From the NCBI GenBank assembly GCA_018389105.1, contig JACATO010002131.1, forward strand, positions 496,001 through 560,000: a DNA stretch of 64,000 nucleotides, read 5' to 3'. The stretch is from Nautilus pompilius (Eukaryota; Mollusca; Cephalopoda; Nautilida; Nautilidae). Positions 23,891-34,713 of this stretch are shown piece after piece. A program made the translations under genes and the position numbers. The notes under the pieces are model-generated. The model worked only from the letters and a program-made list of their open reading frames with translations, had not been told where the DNA came from and ran no database searches. Every line of letters starts with the position of its first letter. The stretch's first letter is position 1.

Positions 23891-25185
23891 ATTGATTTCT
23901 GCATTGTGATTGCATTGGTTCATTTAAAAATCATAAGGAAATATTACCATCTATTTTTAATTTGTACAGAGAAAGATATTTATGCATAAATGAGGTGTGT
24001 TTGCACATGTGTTAGTAAATCCACTATCTGGCTGCAGCAAAGTGAAAGGTCATTTTCAAAGGTTCATTGATGAGATAGGTATTTTCTGTCTTAGTAGTCT
24101 TCTGATCTTTTTGGGAAATTATGAGGCTTGTTATGATGCTAATTAATTCATTAAAAATAATAATAGCATATACACAGAATATTTAAATATATTGGAAGCC
24201 CTGACTTGTAGTAGCAAACTTTCATGCCCGGTAATTTCTGTAATCTAGGTTTCCAATTTATGTTTTTCTCTCTCTCTCTTTCTCTAAATGCATTTCACAT
24301 TTTGGTTCTGTCAATTTTCATATATTTATAAAATCATAGAAATTTTTTTCTTGTAGATATTTTAAATGTCTTTTGAAGAGTTAGCTTTAAATTTCTTCTG
24401 AGAAATCGAGGTTGTGGTTTAATACCGTGGATACCCTTCTATGTGCTACATATGTACTCTATAATACAAATGGACAGTATTACAGGTAACATTTTTTTAA
24501 AAAATGTCATATTTTTATTTTAGAGGCTCTCTGATTTGAAATAAATGGAAGAATGTCAAGAGACTTGTTGGCATTTTTTACCTAGATGCAGATAACTCGG
24601 ATTGCAAAGATGCTTGTTACCATTAGGTATAGTCCCAACTTTAGAGAAATCAATATATTAGAATAAACGAGTACTTATAAGACAAACAGATGAAAGCACT
24701 GGATTATCTGTACATAAAAGGTGAAATTGTTTCACAACGTTATGTCAAAGAAAAACAATGATGACTATAGTCTTTGTCAATGATTGCCAGGCTTGATTGT
24801 AAAGCTGGTACTCTTTGTGGCTGCTTTAAATTATAATTGTTGTCATTGTGCAGAAATTTTTTCCCAACTGGACACAATCACAAGTCAAACCTGTACTAGT
24901 CATTACTCATTACTTTAAGTACTATGAAACTGGAATCCATTATAGCTTAGCCATCTATATCTTGTGTATAGCAGGTTGTAAAACACAAATGAGTCTCAGG
25001 TTATTTGCATGCATTTATCAAGAATACAATTGCTGATTTTTCAAGTTCACGGATTAGGTTAATTTTTCTGCCACTTAAGTGTATAGATTTACATCTTTTA
25101 GCACTTCTTACAAAGGTTTTGTTACAAACATTTTGTTGGTTTTTTTTTTTTACTGCAACAATGAGACTTCATATTGTTGCTGAAC
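23891..25185. other. 3' UTR and AT-rich intronic DNA
   Basis: Likely 3' UTR at first; an AATAAA lies at 24540-24545. The rest is featureless AT-rich DNA without supported genes. Confidence 0.45.
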
Positions 25186-26206
25186 GTGAAGTTTATTTAT
25201 CAAAGTAAATTCCAGTACAATCAATACATTTCTGCCAACAAGTTACAAGCACATTAATACCATTTTGAAAAAAATCTAGATTTCTGGAGTCAATAAACTG
25301 TTGGAAGGCAGTTTCAATTGATGCTTGGTTGGAGGAGGATTTCGTATGGAGGAAGCTGTCGAGGTGTTTGAAAAGGTGGTAGTCTGTGGGTGAAAGATCT
25401 GGTGAATAAATAGGCTGGGTGAGGGAGAATCTCATATCCCAACATGTTCAGTGCTGAAGAGTCACTTTTGCAACATGAGGACGGGCTTTGTTGTGGAGCA
25501 AGATTAGGCCTCTTTGATTCACCAATACCTGTTTTTGTTGGGAGAGTTTCTGATGAACAATGTTTAATCCACAACAGTACCTTTCAGCTATGATGGTTTT
25601 GCCGGGTTGCAAGAAGTTATAATAAATGACACCAGTTGCAGTCCACCAGACAGTGACCTTGACCTTCTTTAGCTGGAGGCTGTGTTTTGGAATGTGGTTA
25701 GGCGCTTTGTCTCTGTTGAGCCACTGTGCTGATCGTTTGTGATTGTCATAAAGGATCCATTTTTCATTACACATAATGATTTGGTCAAATTGTTTTTTAT
25801 GACAAGCGAAAAGCCGATTTCAAATCAATGATTTTATTGTTGTTTATTCAGCTCGTGAGGCACCCACTTGTCAGGTTGTTTCACCTTGCCGATGGTGTCA
25901 AGATGCCAGGAAACAGTTGCAGTGCTTACATTAAGCTCTCCAGCAATTTCTTGCACTGTTTTTCTTGGATCAGCTTCAACTGAGGCTTTCAGACGGCCAT
26001 CATCACAGCTGGAAGAACCTCTGCTATGTTCCTTATCTACGAGGCTCTCATCTCCTGATCGAAACTTTGCAAACCATGGTTGTACTATGCGCTCATTTGT
26101 TGTGTCCTTGCCCCATGCTTGCTTAATGTTACAAGTTGCTTTGTTGGCTTTGTGGCCCAGTTTGAACTCATGAAGCAAAAATGACAAAAAACATTTTATA
26201 TCCATG
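25186..26206 (-). mobile_element. Mariner element, decayed
   Basis: The minus strand holds a nearly whole mariner transposase. The N-terminal part (26205 down to 25834) has paired HTH motifs, with RIVQPWFAKFRSGD, a GSSSCDDGRLKA hinge and KWVPHELNKQQ, as in irritans/mellifera-type mariners and SETMAR. The catalytic part follows in other frames: NEKWILYDN, then LLHNKARPHVA, then YSPDLSPTDYHLF, ending YFDK. The family motif is DEKW and LLHDNARPH, so the first two catalytic Asp are both Asn here. Frame shifts separate the parts. Terminal repeats were not identified, so the outer limits are uncertain. Confidence 0.88.
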
Positions 26207-26214
26207 CTTCACTC

Positions 26215-28619
26215 AGAACTCTGAAACAAATATCCATTTTATGGTTTTTTAAAAGGTAGGTTTTGCATAATGTATGCCAAAGCACATGCAACAAAACAAC
26301 ATATAACTTATCTACATACACCTTCACGGGCATGCAAAAAATGGAAACCGACAAAACGTTTATAATGACCTAATAATTACTGCTGCTATGCATAATTTCC
26401 CATGATGGAGCAAGTGACACTACTGTACTAAAACTAATAAATCTTAGAATTTTTCTGTCTCCTTCAGTTTGTAGACCCGTTAAAATGATCATGAATTGTG
26501 ATTAATAGATCTAAGACTTTCTGTACCCATGTGATTGGTAAATAAAGGAAAAAAGAAAAAGGAACTCTGTCTGCTGACTAAAGGATTGAATAAGGTACAT
26601 AAATGTCATAAATTATGTAAAACCACCCTTTTATAGAATACTTTTTATCATTACTGCTCTTATAATTTATAAGGCATACTTATTTCATTTAGACTAGATA
26701 TAAAAATTATTTAAGGCAGACTATAAAAATATACAAAACAAAAAAAATTTCATTGTTTTAGTGTTCCTCTCATAACATCAGATCACTAAAATGAAACAAT
26801 TTTAAAATACACTTACAGAATCTATTGCAATGTTTTTTTTATTGTTTTTATTTAGTTGTAAGTTTGAGTGTTAACAAAGTATTGTAATATGTGTGTGTGT
26901 GTGTGTGTGTGTGAAAATTTATAAACTCTTTGTTTCTAAATTAATGTATACCTTGTCTTATAAGGTTCCAGAGAATTAAGACAAATAAAGCTAATTTCTG
27001 ACAAACATTTCATTTTGTTTTGACCTGTTTTGTGTTTGTTATGGCATGTTTACTAATATCTGGATTTCATTTAGAAGTGTTTTTTTTTTTTTTTATAATA
27101 GTTGTTACAATTTATTCCTTCATAGAGATCATAAAAAATGTATTTTTGATGATTTGAAATGGGAAGCAGAGAGGAATAAGTTTTCTTTGTCCTGTACATG
27201 ATTTTCACATGTATGGTGAGTTCATTCACAACATTGAACTGAAAATTATGGTGCATGTATCATCCACAGCACAGTGTATCCATATGAATAGAAATTCCAG
27301 AATTACCCTATTTTTGTTCTGCCTATTTCACTGTATTTCCAGAACTTTGTTTAAATTGTGTAAGTAATAAACCAGATGATGTATGTGTTCTTTGACTTAT
27401 TGTTATTTTCTGTTGTGGGTTTTTCAGTGTATTTTTGTTTGTTTATACCATTTATCAGTATGTGGAAAATCAACGGTTTTTGTGCTTGCTCCTAACAGTA
27501 TTTCCAAAACAACAACTAGATATTTTAGATACATCTTTTTTTGCATAAAACAAATTGTTAATTTAATTATGGAAATACATAAGCAAAAATACCAAGACAC
27601 CAGTATAAAACAGTAAATAAACAGATTAGTTTGAATTATACTTTATTTCTTCCTCAATTTAAAAAAAAAACAATAATAAACTCAGGTGCATAAAAAAAAC
27701 AAAAACAAACCAACAAGATGTATATATAGTGATCACCCTTTGTAACTAAAGATGGCTTTTTACACTGTAACCCATTGAGGAATATTTGAGAAGACCAGAC
27801 AACTTTCTCCTTTCCCACATTCACAAGAAAGTGCAAAGAAATAACAACAAAAAACTAAAAGAATATACCTGCAAAAATTACCAGAAATTATACACACATC
27901 TTGGCATTTTTAAGCTCAATGTATAATAATGTAAAGAAAGAAATGTGCTTTGCTTACATTGGTCAGAGGTGTAACAGTAGAAAAGTTATCTGAACATAGC
28001 TTTGATTGCAATGTTTGGTTGCATCTTGTACATGAAAAACATAGTAGCTGCTTCACTAGAAGTGTGTTACTACTGTGCATTGTGATCATCTTCATTCAAA
28101 AAAAGAATTTGAAGAAATTCAACCTGGTTATTATAGTCCCACAATGCACTATTTTGAGTAATTAAAAAATTTAAAAGAAACTGCAAGGAGCTTTTACATA
28201 AGACATTTGATGTCTAGATTTATGGAATAGATTGGTGTTTCAAAATTGTGATCTGTCATGGAGTAACCTTGAAAATCTGCTGCTTTAGCATTAGCACAGT
28301 GTTAATGAACAAAAAAAAAACTGAAATTATTTATGTTTATGGAAAATAGCTTATTCAGAAATACACAAGTTTAATATTTTCAAATGCCCATTGCCATGGC
28401 TTTCACTTATGGTATATATTAATTTCATTTGAATGAAGGGGGCAAGTATTATAGATTTTGCCTGCCTCTTTCTTTTTTGTTGGATAATTGAACTAGACTT
28501 GGATTTTGTGTCATTACTCAAGTGTATCATTTTGATTATTTATAAAATGAAATGCTTGCTAACATTTAGCAAAATTGAAAAGTTTTGATGCTATTTCAAA
28601 CCACATGGAGCTAGACAGT
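26215..28619. other. AT-rich DNA, no supported gene
   Basis: Long A/T runs. A T-rich frame after TTTTTCAG at 27427 is open in phase 0 for 62 codons, but its composition looks non-coding. Confidence 0.45.
26890..26913. repeat. (GT)n microsatellite
   Basis: About twelve uninterrupted GT units. Confidence 0.9.
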
Positions 28620-28780
28620 TCCTATGCATACTTGACTACCAGATCTTATTGGGTGGATGTAGCTACAAGTGGTATCTTTGAGAACATCACCATAGACCAA
28701 TGAATTTTATGTAACAACTGGACAAAACATCACAGCAGGTTGATATCCACAGCCTGTTGACAGTGTCACTTCATTTACTG
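28620..28780 (+). other. Possible untranslated exon ending in a strong donor
   Basis: A less AT-rich stretch ends CATTTACTG followed by GTAAGTAC, a consensus donor at 28781. No long open frame crosses it and there is no convincing acceptor, so if real it would be a first, non-coding exon. Together with the ATG-bearing exon at 31795 it could mark an internal promoter. Confidence 0.2.
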
Positions 28781-28906
28781 GTAAGTACTTTTTAAGAAAT
28801 ATTATTTCTTATTAACTAGTAAGCCCCCCCCCCATTTTGACTTATTGTTAATTAAAGAAAAGAAGAGTGAAATTTTCCTACTAAAAGTAGGAGGTAACTA
28901 ATTTTA

Positions 28907-29000
28907 AAAATGTTGAAACCTGTGCATATAAAGTTAAATTAATATTTGTTATGAAAATGTTGAAACCTGTGCATATAAAGTTAAATTAATATTTGTTATG
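28907..29000. repeat. Perfect 47-bp tandem duplication
   Basis: Two identical 47-base units (28907-28953 and 28954-29000), each starting AAAATGTTGAAACCTGTGCA. Identity indicates a recent event. Confidence 0.95.
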
Positions 29001-30959
29001 ATGGAGGGAGCTATTCACAATAAATTTGCAATAATAAAATGAAGTTTATTTAGGAGGCCCATAACAAAATTGTAAAGTGAAATACATTGGCATAAAAATG
29101 TACATACAGCATGTATCTCCAAAATTCTGTAGTAAAATAACTTAGGTAAATTATCTAAAAACTTTTTCATCTTTTTTAAATATTGGATGCTATACTTTTT
29201 TATTTTATTATTATTTTTCTAAAGTAAAGTCAGTCACTGCTAAATATTTTGTTTATATGTTTTTAATGATGGTTAAACATTTTCATTTTTAGAAAGTGCT
29301 GTACAATTTAAAGAATTTAAGGTTTAGTTTCACTATGTCATTAATTTTGATTTTTGTAAATCATGGTTAACAGAATAATTTTCCAGCTTATAACTTTAAA
29401 TTGGTCTTTTTACTTCACTTTGTACTTAAATAAACAAAAAAAAGTAGGTGCAGTGGTGTTCAGATGAGATTTCACATTCTAGTACATTCGGAAATATTAA
29501 TTAAGTTGTCTGTGATTTTACATTTACTCTGAAATAGTATAAACAGTTACTTAATAGGTGAGTGAGAATGATTAACTGTGGTACAAATGTTTCCTGTAGT
29601 TTTGCAGTTACCCCCTTTTTATTTTCTTGTAATAAGATGTAATACATTTCGAATTTCACCAGCCAACTAAATAATTAATACATGTTAATATTGCCTGGTT
29701 TTTCAAAAATTATAACTAAAAGAATGTACTTTGCAATAACAAGATGGTATGATGCCATTGCATTGTAATGTGTTAATAGAAAATAGTGTGGGTATTTATC
29801 TTCATCTGTTTTCAGTAGTAACTAAACTAGCTAATGAACCTATGCTTTTGTAATCTTCACTATCACCATCATGAGAGTCTGGTCCTGGGAAGTGTTGTTG
29901 CAGATTGTAATGATTGTCATCTTGAGTAGATGTTTTGAAATAGAAACTACTATACATTAATGATAACAGGGGAAATGCACAAACTAGCCCCCTCCTTTAA
30001 GTGATGGTTTTTCAAATATCTGTATGCCTTTAGATTTGTCTTGTAAAATTGGTACATGTTAAAAACTAACAGCTGATTGGAACTTTAAACTGATTTGAAT
30101 ACTACTTCAGTTTCGTAGTTAACTGCAAATAGCCATATAAATTGGTACTAATACTAGATTTAGCTATGAAGTTTATGTTAGAAGTAATTGTTTACCTTTT
30201 AATACTACACTTGGAAAAATATAGCAACAGTTTGTATTTGTATTTCTAGAATCAACCAGTCAAATTTATATATCAGCCTGCATAATGGCATTTTATATTC
30301 AGATACCAGTAACTTTTAGTAATTTGCAAAGATGTAATTATCTTTATTTAAATTATATATTGTTACTGTTAAGACTGCATTTGGCTTTAAGCTACCAGAC
30401 ATTCCTAATTTAAATACTGTGGTTGAGACGAAGACTTGCACCGTGCTAACTATTTTAGAAGCTCTAGTTTTAAATCTGGTCAAGTTGTCACAAACTGTAT
30501 TTACTACTATATTTCTAAACCATGTGTCTTTTTTTTTTATTATTTATTTATTAGTTTCATTCAACTAGTATACAGTTTTAGTAAAAGCATCTAAGTGTAG
30601 GTATCTTAAGCTTTCTTATAAAATTATGTATGAGACACTCCAAAAGTGATCTTTCTTATTTATTTTGTGAAAATGATAAGTGGTACAGTAATGGTACACA
30701 AGATACTTGATATTTTTTATAAATTTTGCCACTGCTATGATTGCTCCCACCACCATTCACCAGGGGAAAGCACATATCATAAAAATTTATAATAGCAGCT
30801 AGCACTGATATACATGTAAAGCCAATAGTAATTGAATTTTCCACATCTGAGAAAACCTTTACATTTGTGATTATGAATAAATGTTTTATGGACATTAATG
30901 TGTTGATGTTAGTACTGCAAGATACTGGGTAAATCATGTGAAAAGCAGAGAAACTGAAT
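29001..30959. other. AT-rich DNA, no supported gene
   Basis: No frame with coding character. The minus frame at 30656-31018 overlaps the mariner relic and is chance or a shadow. Confidence 0.45.
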
Positions 30960-31335
30960 TTCATAATATGCCTTACAGTGGGAAGCCTGCAAGAGCTGTT
31001 AATGAAAATGACATGCACAAGATTGATGAACTGATCTGCAAAGACTGGTTATCATGTCATATAGATAATTAATGATAACCGTGGTTACTTTAAAGTTTGT
31101 GCTCAGTGGGTCCTTCAAATCTTGATCAGGGCATCAGATGCTATTGGATAAACTAGATCAACTGTGCTGCTTCCTCACTCTTCATGCAGCCCCAACTTGG
31201 CTTTCCTTAGTCCTCCAATACATGAAAAACACTTTAAAAATGTTGATGTAATGAAGAATGCTGTTCATTAATGGTTACATAACAAAGTGACTCAATTTTA
31301 CTGTAATGGCCTATTGGCATAAAAATAACTGTACT
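30960..31335 (+). mobile_element. Mariner-type transposase relic
   Basis: Near 30970-31060 the plus frame reads GKPARAVNENDMHKIDELIC followed by KDWLSCHID. This matches the GRPxTAVxxxNVxxVxELIxxDRRLTV hinge of mariner transposases. Near 31227-31335 a second piece reads HEKHFKNVDVMKNAVH, a stop, then WLHNKVTQFYCNGLLA, matching the extreme C-terminus (F..d.eV..aV..WL......FY..GI..L). The catalytic middle is missing or unreadable, so this is an internally deleted, old copy. Confidence 0.55.
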
Positions 31336-31339
31336 GGTG

Positions 31340-31794
31340 TATTTTAAATAGTTTTTGTTAAGTTCTGTAAGTAAGACAATTAGAAATATTGCTTTTGGTG
31401 TTTCTCACGGAGTCTTTTTTTTTGCAAGGATAAATAGTGGCTGCCCTCTTGATTGCTCTTTGATGGTGTTTTACATTTTCAGTATTTCTGAACCAAGAAG
31501 TCTCAGCAGAAATTTAACAACATTTGTAATATTATTTTCATCCATGATTCTAAAAAGTTATTTAAAAAATAAATTAATAAAATAATAATGTATAAATTTA
31601 GACATACTGCAGACATGTTGTAGTATAACTTATCATGTGATTTAAAAACATTCCTAATAAACCAACTTTGTGCATAATAGTACATGCTATTTTTGATGTT
31701 GTTTCATATTCTGAGATTTTACATTTTATTTAGATCTTTTCTTGAGATTATTAAAAATTCTGTAGGTTTAAACTGCACTGTCTTTTTTTATCAG
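31340..31794. other. AT-rich DNA
   Basis: Open frames exist on both strands (31355-31585 plus, 31503-31685 minus), but they are biased to codons made of A/T and show no recognisable motif. Confidence 0.4.
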
Positions 31795-31858
31795 GCTACA
31801 TTTAAGGATCAGACATTTCAACAAATTAAAGAGAGAGAGCAAAAATGACTGAAGATAG
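31795..31858 (+). CDS. Candidate start-codon exon (MTED...)
   Basis: TGTCTTTTTTTATCAG precedes and GTAAGTAA follows; both are strong splice sites around 64 bases. All three frames contain a stop, so it is not an ordinary internal coding exon. An ATG at 31845 in the context GCAAAAATGAC opens MTED plus two bases (phase-2 donor), consistent with 5' UTR plus start. In phase 0, as used by the downstream exons, it would instead encode 17 residues and then stop. No phase-2 acceptor partner is evident in the window. Confidence 0.3.
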
Positions 31859-32059
31859 GTAAGTAATCTTCTTATCTAGTGTATGTAGTAGTTCACCCTG
31901 ATATATTTCTCAGCAGTTTTTTTTATTTAACTTCATGCCATTGTCAGTGTTGTCACTATATATAATTAATTTAAAAAAAACAAAAATTTTATGCTGGCCT
32001 AGTAGCTGTAGACCTGAGAGTTTTTTATATTAAGAATGGTTACAAACTGTTATTTTGGG

Positions 32060-33275
32060 CTGCTGTACAAACTTTAAATAACCATACTTTAAACCTATCT
32101 TCAAGGATATCTAAAGGCCTGGATTCATAGATAGGTCATTTTTCAAGCCTTGATTTATAGAAAGCTCTCGTAAGTCTAGATATATAGCAGTAGCTATGTT
32201 TCAGGCTTTGACTAATAGTTATTTGTATTTCAAGCTTAGATTCATGGATAGCTATATTTAAAGCCTTAACTGATAAGTAGTCATGCTTTAAATGTGAACT
32301 CATTAATAGTATATTTTAAGCCTGGATTTATGGATGACTATAGGGTGTTCCAGATGAAACACCATTATTTTACATATTTATTACAAATGAATTATTAATG
32401 ACAAACATAAAATTGATATCACCATTCTGATTAAGCAAAACATGTATTTATATTCATAGTGTGTCCATAACCTTTTTCAAAGTGTTAGCTAACTGTATGC
32501 AATCCTGGATTGCTGTTTTCAGGTTGTCAACAATCCTGGGAGCCTTCTTGTAGACTTGTTTCTTAAGGTACCCCCATAAGAAGCTACATGGATTAAGGTA
32601 ACAGTTTGAGATAACCCTACCACTGAGTCAGGAATGGAGATAATTTTGTATGGAAGCATGTTTAAGTCCTTCCTAAAAATTCTCTCTCCAGGTTGTTTTT
32701 GACACAATTGCCTCCATTGACAGATGGTGCGATGATTTATTTCAGGGACTGCCAATCACCTTATGGGAATATTTTGAATGGATTCATTGGTGTGCAGTCA
32801 TCTGGAAACAATATTTGTCTAGTTCTCACACACCTGTGTTCCAATATTGCTGAACAAATTGAATAGATTTATAGTTAGGGGCCCATTGGGTAATGAACTT
32901 TTCTTTGAATTTCCTCTGTACTGTCATGATTGACTTGTCTCATTGAACCACTCAATAAGTTCTGTTGCACAGTCAGTCTGTGATCTGCCATGTTCATTTA
33001 AATATGCCACCTATGGACAGCAAATTAAATAAGAGAGACAACATTAGACTTATCATTAATAGTTTGTCAGTAATAGTGTAAAATCGTAGTGTTTAATATG
33101 GAACACCCTGTGTATTTCTGGGCTGAACTGATAGATAGAAAAGCTTGGACTAATAGTTATCTACATTTTACTTTTGAAGTCAACTATATTTTGAGCCTGG
33201 GTCTCGTGGATAGCACATTCTAAGTTTAAGATAAGAGGTAGATAGCTTTATTTTGGGCATGGACACATTTGTTTT
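32060..33275. repeat. Diverged minisatellite split by a transposon
   Basis: From 32060 to 32340 and again from 33115 to 33275 there are degenerate units of about 40-50 bases with the theme AAGCCTGGATTTATGGATAG or CTTGGACTAATAGTTAT. The middle part is the element at 32341-33112. Confidence 0.6.
32341..33112 (-). mobile_element. Internally deleted Tc1/mariner-type element with terminal repeats
   Basis: The left end AGGGTGTTCCAGATGAAACA and the reversed right end AGGGTGTTCCATATTAAACA are matching inverted repeats, followed by a shared ATTTTACA, with TA near both edges. Minus-strand remnants include TVQRKFKEKF (HTH region), TICQWRQLC, FRKDLNMLPYKI and CSFLWGYLKKQVYKKAP, then NLKTAIQDCIQL. These match the DUF4817-bearing transposase group, which has a FFLWGYLK...VY motif near its C-terminus. 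The middle of the catalytic domain is missing and frames shift several times. Confidence 0.8.
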
Positions 33276-34676
33276 TCAACTTCTAAAGACATTTGTAAAA
33301 TGTGATGCTGAGAAAATGTAAATAAATGACTTGGTGTTGCATTATATTAGTTATTAGTATAATCTTTTAAACAGGAATCAAACCCCATAAGTTATGGAAC
33401 TCCCCATTTTGCTGACTGTATTTTGTCAAAGTAAGAAGGATAATGGAAAGTTATTTGAACTAGAATTTTTTTCATAACTTAATATTTATTTTCAGTTAAA
33501 AAGATCATACTGTGTATAAGTGCATAGTTTACTTGTTTTAATAATATCTATTTGATTTGCAATGTGTGATTGTTAGCCTTAGCTACTCTGTATAGACTTA
33601 TAATATAGAGACTTGAAGTGTAATGCTGTTCTACTGGATGTGAACTTTCTTATAGCTGTTTTAACATTTACTAACATTTTTACAAAAGACTACTACAGGA
33701 ATACCTAGTACAGATATAGATTTGGCATTAAGAATAACTTTAGTGCATCAGTGTGGTAAATCTTACCATACAAAATATGATGTAGAACTGTTAGTCACTG
33801 ATCACTTGTAAATCAGTTGCCCAAGGAAATTTGGTAGTTATTTTGTTTCTGCTTAGAAAAGAAAATAAAGAAAACTATTAATTTTGCTTTTAATGTTTAT
33901 TTGGAATCTGTTTCTTGACCAATTTAATCAAATGTCTGCAGTCTTTCCATTTTGTTACCATTATTGCATCTGCTAAGTAAGAGCATGAAAATTGGCTATT
34001 TTACAATTGGCTGCTCACTAATCTCTCAACAGTAGAAAATTGAGGTAAGCAACTCCGTAAAAAATTACCATTGGAGTTGCAGACTTCTGTAATCATCTTG
34101 CTGTTTGTTTATGTTTCATAAGGTAAGCCTGTACTATCACTATCACTATGATGGTGGTTTAGGAGGAAACAACCTATTATTAGAAACTTTTTATTGGTAG
34201 GGGTTTGGCCTGGACAAACAAGTAGTTTTATGTTGTGTGACTAAGTGAACCAAGTAAAAATCAAGTTGAATTTTAAATTAACTTTCACTATCCTTAATTT
34301 TTTTTTTTAGTAATGGCATTATTATTATTTACAAATATCAAACCAAGCTGAAATTGGGTTTATAATTATGATCTCTAGTAGTTGTAGACCCTTATTTTAA
34401 AAACCTTTAATAGGTGTCTTCTCAAATGTCTAAATTAGATTTGTTTAAAATAGTTTTTTTTCCTCACTTTTTGAATGGAACCTGAAACCATTTCTATGCT
34501 ATTCCAGTAATTAAATAAGCTTCAGAGATGAGGTTAATCACTTTGAAATTTAAAAAGAACAAGAAATCTAACTTCTCCTTGATGGCTACTTTTAGAAGTA
34601 AATTGTTGCTCCTGTAAATAGATGGCTAAAATGATTAGATTGTGTTGGTATTTCTGTCTGAGTGACATTTTACTGC

Positions 34677-34678
<2 letters not shown>

Positions 34679-34710
<32 letters not shown>
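34679..34710 (-). repeat. 32-base poly(T) run
   Basis: An uninterrupted T run. On the minus strand it is a poly(A) tail-like end after CTGAGCTT, so a small retroposed sequence on the minus strand is possible. I saw no target duplication. Confidence 0.6.

Positions 34711-34713
<3 letters not shown>

Noticed and set aside
25868-26173. 101-codon plus frame
   Set aside because: Shadow of the mariner HTH domain on the minus strand.
27428-27616. Phase-0 open frame of 62 codons after TTTTTCAG
   Set aside because: The translated sequence is rich in Phe/Ile/Tyr/Leu from T runs, with no motif; it looks like chance.
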